Below are positions 44,838 to 56,530 of a stretch of DNA of 64,000 nt, in pieces. The DNA is taken from positions 2,539,318 to 2,603,317 of the forward strand of contig CAXIPT010000007.1 in NCBI GenBank assembly GCA_964030475.1, given 5' to 3'. This DNA comes from Tethya wilhelma. Lineage: Eukaryota; Porifera; Demospongiae; Tethyida; Tethyidae. Below the pieces are notes generated by a model. The model ran no database searches. It was not told the DNA's origin and saw only the letters and a program-made list of their open reading frames with translations. Each line of letters starts with the position of its first letter. The stretch's first letter is position 1. Position numbers and translations under genes: made by a program.

Positions 44838-45745
44838 TCATGTATCAATTGCATGCACTTCCTTCAACTTTCAAGGTTTTGTTAAATTTGCTTTATTAAT
44901 ATTTCTCATTGAATTTTTGACTTGACATGGTAGTACTGATTCTGTTATTCTCTGTATGCTCCGCCTCTCTCTATATGAGCATATAAACTGAAATTTTCAT
45001 AATACAAAAAGTTAATGAAATGTCTGTCTTTGCTGTGTATATACCAGCCCTTAATTTTTTAATTGTTCCTGGAGAAAATTGTCGTAGTAGATGTATTATT
45101 ATGGTCCAATCACGAAATTCACATAAATAATAATTATTGTGCCATAAAAATTTGGAGCTGCATGTACAGTACACCTATTGTAGTATATGTATACAGTAGG
45201 TTCCTACACTTCCTGATTAACCCATGGAAATTTACATGTAACTGTAGTAGCGATATATACAGTTCCTTAATTCAATTAGCTTTTATTATACCCTACAATG
45301 AGTTGTTATCACAAAATGATGCATGTATATGGACTGAATATTCAGTGTGGGTAGTGCTGCAAGCTAGAGTGAAGTAAACAAGAAAGGAATGTCACTGTCT
45401 GATTTCAGTGCCTATTTCTTCAGCCACAAAATTGACCAATAATGATAATTTGATTCTAAAAATTCCACCCACTTATAAATTGTGTGATACAACCCCCACC
45501 TTCTATAATATAATACACTTATTATTTCCCGTTATTCTGTTCAGTTCACCATAATATTTTTTTCCAATGCTTACATACGAGTTATAAAAAATTTACTCAT
45601 GAATGTACGATAATATCTTCAACAATATTTTATACTACACAGTTCCTGCTTGCATTGTGATTGAATCAGCATGCATGCATGCATGTGTAGAAAATCATTA
45701 ACTATAATATTATTATTAATAGCTGCATGGCTGAAACATGGGGTA
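44838..45745. other. Intergenic, no gene seen
   Basis: AT-rich sequence, with a gcatgcatgcatgcatg run near 45668. No exon is recognised. Confidence 0.5.
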
Positions 45746-45750
45746 CAGCT

Positions 45751-45759
45751 TATATAAAG
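45751..45759 (+). promoter_or_regulatory. TATA box of the beta-trefoil-like gene
   Basis: TATATAAAG lies 134 bp upstream of the ATG at 45885, a plausible core promoter distance with a ~100-base leader. Confidence 0.5.
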
Positions 45760-45884
45760 AGTGACAAAACCCCAGTTTTATCAGTTAAACTTCATGCAAC
45801 AGCAACTAACATCGCTTCTCAAGCAGAACTACTCAGTTCAATCATCGATTGCAGCAGATTGATTTTCATCACATTTCCTGCACC

Positions 45885-47126
45885 ATGAGAGCATCTCTCA
45901 TCTTGTTAGGGCTACTTGCTGTGTTGCAAATTGTTAGCTCAAGAATGATTGTTTCAAAGAAAAATGGTGAGTACTGAAATAATACTGCAGACATGTAAAT
46001 GCATTTACACATATTAATACATAATAGTATCATGATACTATTATGTACACCTTGCACCGTAACAACATTACACTTCAATTACCCTATTTATACAGATGCA
46101 GCTATGACTCAAGCTGAGTTAAAATCTTTCATAACCAGCTTGCTTCAAGAACAACAGCAGGCTTCTGATCCGGATTATGGTGATACTCCAAATGAGCGAG
46201 ACTATGTTGATGAAGCACTATACAGCATCGAACAGGATGATACAGAGCAGTATGACCCAGATGCCACACAAGAGCAAGACCAAGTTGCCAATAGACTGAC
46301 AGCAGTTACGCAGAGATGTCCATGTAGGTTACATGTATAATTTATACCCTATGTACATATGTATCCGAAATATTGACGGGGATTTTTTGTCTAATTGCCG
46401 GTATTGACAGTCAAAGTCCAAATCAATTACTATATACCCATAAATTGTAAATAATTAGTCAAAAAATAATAATTTTTATTTTTACGTTCTGCTAACCAAT
46501 TAACTGTCAAATTTTATATTTGATCATCAATATTTTAGGCTATACAATAATAATTATACTAAAATAATTGTACATGCATAACTATATTTTTATTTATGAC
46601 AGATTTCTACAGTGGTAACAAAGTTGCTATTCAAGCTTCATATTGCCCATTCTGGATATCATTTCACGATACTAATTTGCGCCCTCATTTAGAAGGATGC
46701 CCAGGCTTCAGATTTGATAAAGTGGACTACAGAAATTGTGTTGGAGAAGTATTGAAAATCTATCGGGTAGGCGGAAGAGGACTAGTCCGGGTCGGTGATA
46801 AGATTGGAATCTACCATCCTCAAAACAAAAGGTGGCTAAATTGTATAGGAGGCCCAGGTTCAAATTGTTCCCAATTTGAAAGTAATACATGCCCATTGGA
46901 TGGATGTACGGGTGGGGTTTTCAAAATCTTTGCAAGTGGAAAAAATAATGGTGCTCTCATACGCCACCAAGACAAGGTGATGTTCCTGGATGAATCCAAG
47001 AATGAATACCTCTCATTTACTGACAATAGTGGTATAATTCGTCGTAATGCCTGTTCTTCTAAGGACAAGTTCAATCGTTGTAGGGGTGAGATTTATACTA
47101 TTTGGAAGCCAGGGCTCACTCAATAG
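45885..47126 (+). CDS. Secreted protein with threefold beta-trefoil-like repeat
   Basis: Three exons, 45885-45966, 46096-46323 and 46603-47126, give 277 residues with matching phases and GT-AG borders. Exon 1 is a signal peptide (MRASLILLGLLAVLQIVSS). Exon 2 is an acidic Gln/Asp-rich linker, possibly a propeptide. Exon 3 holds three similar units, each with a G(D/N)K(V/I).(I/F) strand, an aromatic/Cys segment and a C.G(E/G)(V/I)(L/F)KI strand: GNKVAIQ...GEVLKIY, GDKIGIYHP...GGVFKIF and QDKVMFLD...GEIYTIW. Three such units suggest a beta-trefoil, the fold of many lectins and growth factors. The family is not recognised, so the binding role is inference only. Confidence 0.7.
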
Positions 47127-47351
47127 ACTGCTTGTAATTATAATTGGTTAAAATCAAACTTGAACAATCACAATAATATAATTTTATATAATGTAGTTAA
47201 ATCAAGCTTTAGGCTACAAAGTGTAGAACTTGATTAGCTGTAACTTTCTTAGAGAAACTGAATTCTTATTAAATGTTTTATACTGTAGATATAATAATCT
47301 ATATTGTGTGCAGATTGTGGACTTTGTATACGTAGTGTATCTATCCTTTAA

Positions 47352-47593
47352 AGGAACTGTGTCACTATATAAGCACTGTTTTGTTACCAAAAATAAAATG
47401 CGCGACGTTTTGTGACATTTTTTGTTGACAAATGCACAATATACGTACGTACACGGGGCTAATATACGGGCGTGGTACCCAGATCGCGCAAGAAGCAAAA
47501 CAAAAAACGTCACAAACGGTCATAGAACATCATAAAATGTCACACATTTTATTTTTAGTAACAAAACACCACTTATATAGTGACACAGTTCCT
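47352..47593. mobile_element. Foldback MITE with TTAA target (family B)
   Basis: A 242-bp element with about 49-bp inverted ends starting AGGAACTGTGTCACTATA, flanked by TTAA at 47348-47351 and 47594-47597. TTAA duplication is typical of piggyBac-type transposition. A left-end copy is at 56214-56300, and a degenerate relative of the right end ('tacagtgcctttaaca') occurs near 56735 and 61130. Confidence 0.8.
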
Positions 47594-47941
47594 TTAATAT
47601 TAATTTTGTAGTGTTTCAACAGGGTATAGCAGATGCGCATGCACTCAATCTGCATAATAATAATTATATGTATGCTGAGCTGGCACATTATGCACATACA
47701 TAATACATGCACTTAAATTTTTGAAAGTAGATATGCTTAACAACAAATGCATGTGTGTAATAATACTGGTAGACAATGTGTGTCACCTTTACATGCACGG
47801 GTAACAATTAAGTAATGGGGACTCATTGAAAGTGTGTGGGAATTTAACATAAGGTACATACAATTATTGAGCCTCAGAAATGATGACATCAAAGTATACA
47901 GGTGCATTCATGGTTTACAACAGTTAGCTATGAGCTATTAT

Positions 47942-48045
47942 AGGGATCAAAACTGAAAATGAAGTCATGTGCCAAAATTGAGACCTGAGTTCCAAAACTT
48001 TTACTGCACTGGCCATTTCTATACATTAACATTGACCACTGCTTT
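47942..48045 (+). repeat. Family A 5' fragment
   Basis: It contains 'agggatcaaaactgaaaatg', 'aagtcatgtgccaaaattg' and a degenerate 'ttactgcactggccatttc'. It adjoins the minus-oriented copy that starts at 48061. Confidence 0.55.
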
Positions 48046-48060
48046 TACTATATATTTTTA

Positions 48061-49250
48061 TCATACGTACGGTAGTACGTATAGTAGGAATGGGTAGGCC
48101 TTGATAGATTATGCTCAAGACTCTGCCTATTTTTCTTTTCTTTTATGCTCAAAGAATGGCCCTATTATGCTCCAAAATCTGCCTATTATGCTTCTCAAGT
48201 TGGCTATTATGCTAATAGCTACCAAATACTATGTCGCAGAAATTATCAATTTTCAATGAGCAGATTGAAGTAGAAACAAATTGAAAGACTATAGTTTCGG
48301 CAGCCACCTATATTGTCGGTTACTCATTAATTCTTTAGTATTCCTTTGAAGAAGCAGGTTGACTCACTCACAAAGTGTGCATTAACTCTACAGCTAGGGA
48401 ATTCGATCCAGTCAAATATTGCTAATCCAACAAAATACAAGCCTATTATGCTGGGATAGTCACAAATTTGAGCCTATTATGCTAGCATTATTCTTGATGC
48501 TCAAGAGTACCTATTATGCTCGAAATTATGCTGGCATAATCTATCAAGGCCTAGGAATGGGCCGACCGTCCCATTGACACAATACAAAATGTTCATGCTT
48601 ATAAACTTTCAGGGAAACAAGGCTAAGCCTTCAAATGCATTTTATAGCCTCTCCCAGACAGTTTACTTACTGTATTAACCAAGAAAACTGGCAGAAAGTT
48701 TCTGGAGCACTCTGGAGAGAGCGCTGGCGAGAAGCCACAAGAGTGCAATTTTGTTCTCCTTCCTTCCTTCCTTCCTTCCTTCCTTCCTAACTGACTTACT
48801 TGAACGCGATTTCCAGACAAAGTAAAGGCATTGAGCCAACTTTAACTATATAGTGAGACTTCATTTTATCTGTAGTACGTCCTTTTTGACTTGTTTGCTG
48901 GCGAAAAGGCAGCAAACAAAATCTAGGCAGCTTTGAAAATCTCGATATAAAATACTGTACTTTTTATTTAGCCATTTTGATGTAGGTAAAGGTCGTCAAG
49001 AGACCACGTGGTTTGCATGCATCTAATGCGCATGCGCATCAAATGTACACTTCTGCCTTTGTAGAGACTGACTAGTCTCTGCTGTGTGATTGTCTCCATG
49101 CAATTGAGCACCTTGGTGTTTAAAAAAGTGAATGAACAAGTATAGTAAAAATTTTATAAAAATTAGAAGTGTAGGAATGGGCAGTGCGGTAAAAAGCAAT
49201 GAAACAAGGTAAGTCTCTGAATTTCGGCACATGACTACTTCATTTTTTGT
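48061..49250 (-). mobile_element. Family A repeat interrupted by a hAT-like MITE
   Basis: It begins with the terminal tcatacgtacggtagtacgt and ends with '...cggcacatgactacttcatt'. It is split by the insertion at 48095-48553. It includes a CCTT/TTCC run (about 48757-48787) equivalent to the GGAA tract of the other copies. Confidence 0.75.
48095..48553. mobile_element. hAT-like MITE nested in family A
   Basis: A 459-bp insertion with perfect 20-bp inverted ends, taggccttgatagattatgc, and perfect 8-bp target duplications ggaatggg at 48087-48094 and 48554-48561. Inside, many 'cctattatgct' and related subterminal motifs occur, as is usual for hAT transposase binding sites. No transposase ORF. Confidence 0.85.
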
Positions 49251-49384
49251 ACCCAACTCTTATACATTACTGTGTACCTACATTCTACATACTTGTTACT
49301 TTATCCAAATTAGTCAAGTGATTGCTTGCATTGACTCATGAGCCAAATGACCGACACTATAATGATGGAATTCAAACTTGCAAT

Positions 49385-49510
49385 TGACTCATTAAATGAA
49401 GTAGTCATGTGCCGAAATTCAGAGACTTACCTTGTTTCATTGCTTTTTACCGCACTGCCCATTCCTACACTTCTAATTTTTATAAAATTTTTACTATACT
49501 TGTATAATAA
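49385..49510 (+). repeat. Family A 5' fragment, inverted to 49160-49250
   Basis: The sequence aaatgaagtagtcatgtgcc to 'tttttactatacttg' is the inverted mate of the end of the preceding copy, with about 140 bp of unique sequence between. Confidence 0.65.
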
Positions 49511-49599
49511 TAGACATCAACACTGCCCTATTAAGACACTTAAAATTTGTAGTAAATTATAAACTAATACAAAACTAAGTGTTACAAAATGAGTAGCAT

Positions 49600-49634
<35 letters not shown>
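49600..49634. repeat. (GA)n microsatellite
   Basis: About 17 GA units. A second one lies at 58308-58342. Confidence 0.9.
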
Positions 49635-49636
<2 letters not shown>

Positions 49637-49649
49637 TGACGTTAATTTA

Positions 49650-49990
49650 CAACATACTTTTCTAGCTATACGAGTGTGCATGCACAGTGTTTGTCTGTCC
49701 ACATCAGGGTGACCAAGAATGGGAAATGCTATAGTTTCCACAGTGTGAAATTGAAGAACGTTGATGAGTGTGAGAAGCTCATCCTTTGAGGCAGAATTGC
49801 GTAAGTTCATTGATTTTAACACTGTATTATTATACAGTAGTTCTACTGAGGATGGGACTATAGATGCATGAATAGACAATGAAATATCTCATGACCAACT
49901 TGAAGGAACTTGATATCCTGGACAACCCAGCTGGTAATGGTGGGTTAGTACAACTCCTTCATGTATGCACTATCTTGTCTCAAGAATTTT
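49650..49990. other. Possible LRR gene remnants
   Basis: On the minus strand, 49879-49650 reads LLYNNTVLKSMNLRNSA...LLTLINVLQFH. On the plus strand, 49881-49990 reads MTNLKELDILDNPAGNGGLVQLLH. Both resemble leucine-rich repeats of NLR-type proteins but on opposite strands. They could be scrambled relics; the support is weak. Confidence 0.25.
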
Positions 49991-51374
49991 AAAATACTTG
50001 ACATATGCGAAACATTCATTGGTTGCCGTGACATTGAAGCATTATCTCATTTGGTAGTATACCATCTTCTAGTCTGATGAAAATATCTGTTGGTCCCTAT
50101 AATCAGTTACCTACTAAATTACCAAAGCAAGACCATGCACACTGCACATTATTCAGTATTTAGCAAAAAGTGCTTATTGCTCAGTGCTGAGACTTTACAC
50201 ACTAGTTCAGCTATAATTTCTTCTGCTCTAGGCTGAATTTGGTTGTTGGCACAAGTTTAGCTAACAGAAGCAAAGAGCTCAAAATTTAGCAATTTTTTGA
50301 CGTCAAATATCTGCAACAGCTAGTAGGCTTAATGGAGTGAATCAAGGCAGACACGTAGAAATACAACTGCAAATGTGAGGGTCTAGCGAAGAGTTTTTTA
50401 AAAATCCCTTAGTTGCTTGGGAAATATAGTGAGGTTTGTTGATTCTTGACTCACACTGAGGTCGGGTCTGCTCACTATACGAGTGCATGTTTCGTTCATT
50501 TTGTAAAGCAGTATTCCACAAAAACTCTTCGCCAGTCCCTAGTCAGTATAAAAAATCAGCTCTCAAAGCACTAAAACAAAGATTAACTGCCTTATCTATA
50601 GCTATGTTTGACGTCAAAAATTTTATGGCCATATCTCCGCCATTTTGAACTAAAGTGATACTGATTTTTACGAAAAAATTTCGTTCAGTCAGAGTCTAAA
50701 AATCGCCTCAGATACGCCCTCAGACCATCAAATTTTGCAAAATTTCCTGGGGGGGCATGCCTCCAGACCCCCCTAGCTGGGCACATTCCGAAGTTAATTA
50801 AATACCAACGGTATCCCGGAACCTTAATGTTCATAAAGTCTAAGTATGTCCAGGCCCTTAAGCTAGGATTAAAACTGCAGTGCTGAACCCTTGGTGCATG
50901 CACTCAAGTTATACTAAAAATGTTATGTATGGTAAACACACATGCATGTTTGCATCACGGGAAGCCATACTTTCAAAGGCGCTGATGTCGATACTGACTG
51001 CACTCAACCGCAGGGAAATATCTCGATATTCCACAGGAAATCCGGTGGAATATACACAGCAAGTTGAAAAAAGCAAGAACTCTCCAATGAAAAGAGACTC
51101 TAGCACTTGAGATCATTCAGAAGACAATGTTGGTGTTGTTTTTCTTCGAAGATACGTCTTTGGTACCCGTTTCAAGTTCAAATTTTGGTTAGAACATGCC
51201 TACTGCGTGCTCTACTTTAGAATACACTCCGTATATGTTGACTAAAATATACATACATAATAAAAATTATATACTTACATACTGACCTGATATTTACACA
51301 GTGTTGAAACCATACGTATACATGATTGTAGTCACCTAGTAGCTCACTTGTTTGTATTTGAGTGCATGCATGTG
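49991..51374. other. Intergenic, no gene seen
   Basis: It contains a 'gggggggcatgcctccagacccccc'-like G/C-rich palindromic patch near 50745-50775 and short open stretches without family features. Confidence 0.45.
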
Positions 51375-51553
51375 TTAACAGAGGAAGGGATGTTTCAGTA
51401 GCTGATGGGCTGGGAGTCTCTTTGAAGGGTCTAGTACCATGCAACTCTTTACAAACTTGCTAGCATATTTCACCCAATGCACCTCTCTCTTCAGAGAAGA
51501 CAACTGTACAAAGAGAACACCAGAAAAAAAAGTTTAGTATATAGGTAACAGAC

Positions 51554-51607
<54 letters not shown>

Positions 51608-54600
51608 GAAATGTATCATACCTGTAATACACTTCCAAGCACATAATCATCCACATGAGTAATGTTGAAACGACTGATTCCCTCCACAAAGCCACAGATC
51701 TGATGATACCTCAAAATCAACACTGCCATTTTCCTCTGTGTGTCTGGACCTTCGTATCCCACTAACATACGAGTCACAAGAACACCAAAAGACCAAATAT
51801 CACATTTGGTTGAAATTGGCGGTGAAAATGCATCCACCGAGCTTGTTACCAGAGACATGCTGCACTCAGGGGAACGATACCCATTGGTGCCGACTGGAAC
51901 AGACCTATAACAGGTGTGGGTGTGGGTGGGGTTTGAGGATGGTGGAAGTAGGTCTTGGGCATCAAGTTTGATTGCGGCATCGAAATCTGTCAAAACGACT
52001 TGATATTTTGAAGTGCATCCACATTCTAGGGGGTTTTCACAAGAACAGAAAAATTTGAGTAGAACATTTCCACCTTTAATGTCACGATGAGCAATATGCT
52101 TTGAATGAAGGTAAGCCAGTCCCTGGAGAATTTCACGAATGAGGTACTTGACGTTGTTCAACATTAGACCAAGGAGACGAGAATTTTCACGATGCACAAC
52201 TCGAAGATTTTTCAAAGTGAGTTCCTCCTTGTCCGTCAGCATGCGAGCCAAGTCCCCAGTCAATTTAGGCATTAGATGGTAAGAATAGAATCTCTTTTGT
52301 GATGAGGGTAGTTGTTTGCCTAAAATGATGGCTAGGATGGGCACGATGTTAGGATGACCAATTTTAGTGAGGATTTCAATTTCTTTCGATCTGTAGTGTG
52401 TTTTTTTAATTGCCAGGGTCATACCCTTCAATGTACCTGTATTGAGTAATGCATTATAAGTTGTTGTTAGAGGATAATCTTGTAAAATTGTATTAGAAAA
52501 AAATACCTGAATGTATCATTGGCTATAATCTATGCTGACTGTGAGAGTCCACTTTACTGATCAAAACCAAGCTGTACACTGCATGTGCCTGTTCAGCTAT
52601 TGTTAATTATTAGGAAAATTTATGCATGGTTTCTGTGGTTTAGTGGGCTAACATTGTGAGGTCAATTGTCCTATTATCCAGCCACCACCCTAATCAGGCT
52701 AATTCCACTTGCCCCAAGGGTGTCCAGATTAAACAGGTTTGAATAACTTACTGGCAAAAATAGTTCCATTTCCTCCTTTCCTTATCATCTGGCTCTCATC
52801 GGGGAGAGGTTGGATCTGATCCATGGGGATCTCCCCAGGGAGAGAGGTAAAGAGGACCGTCCCTGGTGGGTAAGGCTCCTGTTGTTTAGAAGATTGATTA
52901 GCTTCAACTGGCTGACGTGGTTGATCAGTTGGGATAGATGGGTCTTCTTTTCCAATAAGTACAGCTCCTAGATCAACACCTTTGTTACGTTTGGAGCTTG
53001 AAGAAGGTAGTGAGAGATTGGATTTATGTGGAATTGGACACAGAGGCACAGCTCCAGTTGAGTGTTTAATGTCCTGCTGAGTTTGATAGGCAGATTGTAT
53101 GTGTACCATGGAGTGTTTCTGAGAAAGGGATGGTCTCACTTGTGTACTGACAGTGGGTGGCTGTACATCACTGACATTTACTGTGGAATTTAGAACACCT
53201 GCTGAAGGTTGTACACTTGTCAGAGGCTGTGTTTCACATTCAAAAGCTTGTTCAAGTTTAGCTGAATTTTGTCGAGAAAATTCAGATGATTGGGTCTTGT
53301 GTGGTTGCTCTAATGCTTTAACTTTCACTAATTCAGGTATAAATGGATACACCATTTGTGTCATGGTGTGGTCCACATTGGTAGCAACCTCAGACTCACA
53401 TTGAACCTCTTGTGCCAAATCGCTGCTCAAAATCTGGCAAGCAATGTCTCCATATCCAGGAGAACTGGGACTAGAATAACACTCACTACAGTTGTAGCTA
53501 CTGGTGAGCTGAATAGAGTACGTTTGGTGACTCTGAGGTACTTCAAACGTCACACGATGAAGGAAGGGTCTGTTGAGAAGCACCAGTTCTATCATATAAC
53601 CATTGTGAGACTCTAAATGAAGCTCATCGTGTCCTTTTTGAGACGTTTGATTCACTTTTATTTTCCTTTTTGGAGGAATCTCGAGAAAGTGAATGGGCAA
53701 TGTAGGTTCAAAGGTTACATATGCCTTGACATCACGTTGAAAACACTTACAACTGATCAGGCTGACGTACGATATGTTATCCTCACCCTCTCGCAGCTTG
53801 ATTTTAGAGTAGAGTTGTAACACTTTGAGCAAAATCTCCTTTGTTGCTCGTGTGAGAAAAATGTTCAATTGATGTCCTTGAGAATTAGAATCTCCAAATA
53901 ATTTTTTTGATACACGACCAGCAAGGGTTTGTGGATAAATTTTGATCTTCTTGCAATCCTCATCTTTTGTGATCACTGAAACATTTTCGTATGGTAAAAA
54001 TGCTTTTATTATTACATGATTTGATTCTGAAGCTTCAATGATCCATTGACTGATACCAGAATGGGTTACCATGGCGACAATAACATTTTTAACCCTCTTG
54101 AGTTGATCGAGATCTATCAATTCTACTGAAAGAAGTTTGACGTGATTTTTTGCAATTTTACGCCAAATGCTCAACTCGTCTGCCTCATGAATGCAACTCA
54201 GTACTATAGGGATGTACTCTTGGTGATTAGGGAGGTCCAGGTAGTGGCAGATCACATCTAGAAGTGTACACGTCATCATTTTAGTTGTATTAAATTCAGA
54301 ATCTTCTCTGTGAAATGATATCCCGATGAAAAATTGCAACCAGTACACGTATCCACTTTTGAAAAGACCAAGTAGATGGTTAGCAAGAAACTGAATTTGA
54401 TCTAACGATGGAAGTTCATTCAAAGCAACAGCAGCCAAGTATTCTTGCAAGAGTGGGTGAACAAATCTATAGCATTCATCTTCTGTGGTAGTGACTTCAG
54501 TGATCCCACTACCTGCAGTTACAGTTGCAAATGCAAATTTATCACTATAATTATGCAGTTCAGTTTTTGGCACAATCAGTCCAAAGTATTTACGATGATC

Positions 54601-55125
54601 AAACGTCTCAAGATCATTATCCATGCAGAAGGCGGAAAGAAATAGCAAGCAATTGCCAGGCGTTGACATTGCTCCTCCCCAAACCAAATCTTTTAATGCC
54701 AATTTGCACATTATAACAAAATGCCTTTTCACTGACTCCGGGATATCATGTAAATGAAACAATTTAGCTGGTGATGAGGGACATTCCCTTTTCACAAATC
54801 CTACAACTCCTCTTTCCAAGACTTGAGTTAACTTTGAACAAGCTTGATTTTCATGTGGAAGCTTTTTCTGTAGACTTTCAAACAACACATTAACTTGAAG
54901 GTGCACACGACTATGCAAATAAGGTTCTGCTTGAGCTAAGACTTCGTGTAGAAGTTCATCCTTAGGAGACATTTCCAAGACCTGTGCATAATTTGTAGCA
55001 GCTGTTCTGATTCTATTTGGGAAAGTTGATGCTAATGGTACTGAAGGAAGCTGGGTGTCTTCTGTGGCAGGAGTCCCTGTCCCTGGCTGCAGATGAGTGT
55101 GTTCATCTTGTTGATAGGAAGACAT
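51375..55125 (-). CDS. NLR-like winged-helix region fused to a protein kinase
   Basis: Three exons, 55125-52752, 52436-51622 and 51503-51375, give 1105 residues with exact phases. Residues 120-260 resemble the part of NLR proteins after the NACHT ATPase (IPESVKRHF..., then FVHPLLQEYLAAVAL at 221-235). The NACHT P-loop itself is not present. A long middle region (260-640) and a Ser/Gln/Pro-rich linker are unrecognised. A kinase domain starts at about 780: RKGGNGTIFA glycine loop, AIK with Lys802, HRDIKGGNVLL with Asp910, DFD (942-944) instead of DFG, GTNGYRSPE, DIWSFGVLVTRML, and an end matching kinase subdomain XI (CMVLDPSKRLPAHQLLKHPF). It could signal downstream of an NLR-like sensor; this is inference. 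The ATG follows 'aaactg', conserved with the paralogue at 59881. Confidence 0.83.
51550..51606. repeat. (CA)n microsatellite in kinase intron
   Basis: A CA run between the second and third kinase exons. Confidence 0.9.
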
Positions 55126-55565
55126 CAGTTTCAACTAGGATTTAAATATAATGCATACAATGATAATTTAAGAAGAGTTATTCAAGTTTTATTGATTATA
55201 ATATTATATAGCTTCTTTACCATGCATGCAAGAAGGGGAAACAAACTTTTTTGTATTAGTGTACACATGCATAAAAACTAATTATATAGCAAGACTGAAA
55301 TAAAGTGAGATAGATTTATACTACTGCTAGGTTGAGCTGTTACTATATTATAATAATTATTATATGGTTGACAGTAGGATGCCTCTGTCAGCCTATAAGC
55401 ATCCAGTAAGAGAAAATTGTAGGTTTGCATATTAATCTTCTCTAACATCCCGGTCTTAGCAAATTAAACCTATATAGCTCTACTACAACTTGTAACTCTA
55501 TGCACATGTCCAAAGCCTCAACAAGCAAACTCAACATAACCAAACACAATAATTATGACAAGTAG

Positions 55566-56530
55566 TAAAAATGAGAAGTGTAGGAATGGGCAGTGCAGGA
55601 AAAAGAAAGGAAACAAGACAAATCTCTGAATTTCGGCACATGACTAAATGTTGGCCATTTAGCTCAAGAGTCAATGCAATCAATCACTTGACTAATTTGG
55701 ATGAAACAAGCATGTAGAATGCATGTGCACATGCAGTAATGTTTGAGTGTTGTCCACAAAAATGAAGTAGTCATGTGCTGAAATTTGGAGACTTGTCTTG
55801 TTTCCTCGCACTGCCCATTCCTACACTTTTCATTTTAATAAATTTTTACTACTTGTTCATTCACTTTTTAAATACCAAGGTGCTCAACTGTATGGAGACA
55901 ATCACACAGCAGAGACTAGTCAGTCTCTACAAAAAAAGCTGAAGTGTCATAATATTGATGCGCATGCGTATTATAGGCATGCAAACCACGTGGTCTTTTG
56001 ACGACCTTTACCTACATCAAAATGGCAAACTAAGAAGTACAGTATTTTAATGATTTCAAAAGCTGCCTAGATTTTGTTTGTTGGCTTTTCGCCAGCAAAC
56101 AAGTCGAAAAAGACGTTTTACAGATAAAGTGAAGTCTCATTATCTAGTCAAAGTTGGCTCAATGCCTTTTGTTTGTCTGCATGGACATCACGCGTTCAAG
56201 TAAGTCAGTTTAAAGGAACTGTGTCACTATAAAAGCACTGTTTTGTTACCAAAAATAAAATGCGTGACGTTTTGTGACATTTTTTGTTGACAAATGCGCA
56301 ATAAGCATAATTTCAATTGGTTGTCTATTAGTCTCACTAGCCAGACTGCTAGCGAGACTAGTTGTCTATGTGTGTTTTGTGGTTCAGTCCCCTCCCCTTT
56401 TTGCGCCTGTTATTGGCACAGCAAAGACTATAATAATTATAAATAATAATAATAATACTGAACATTTTGTGTTGTGTCGATGAGACAGTTGACCCATTCC
56501 TACTATATGTACTACTGTATGTTTGATATG
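55566..56530. mobile_element. Family A repeat with nested family B insertion
   Basis: An inverted 5' end (55566-55650) faces a plus-oriented body (55757-56212). A family B left end starts at 56214 after TTAA. Family A resumes at about 56458 (aacattttgtgttgtgtcg) and ends with the decayed terminal motif near 56525. Confidence 0.65.

Noticed and set aside
53153..54716. Plus-strand ORFs opposite the NLR-kinase gene
   Set aside because: Antisense shadows of the long minus-strand exon.
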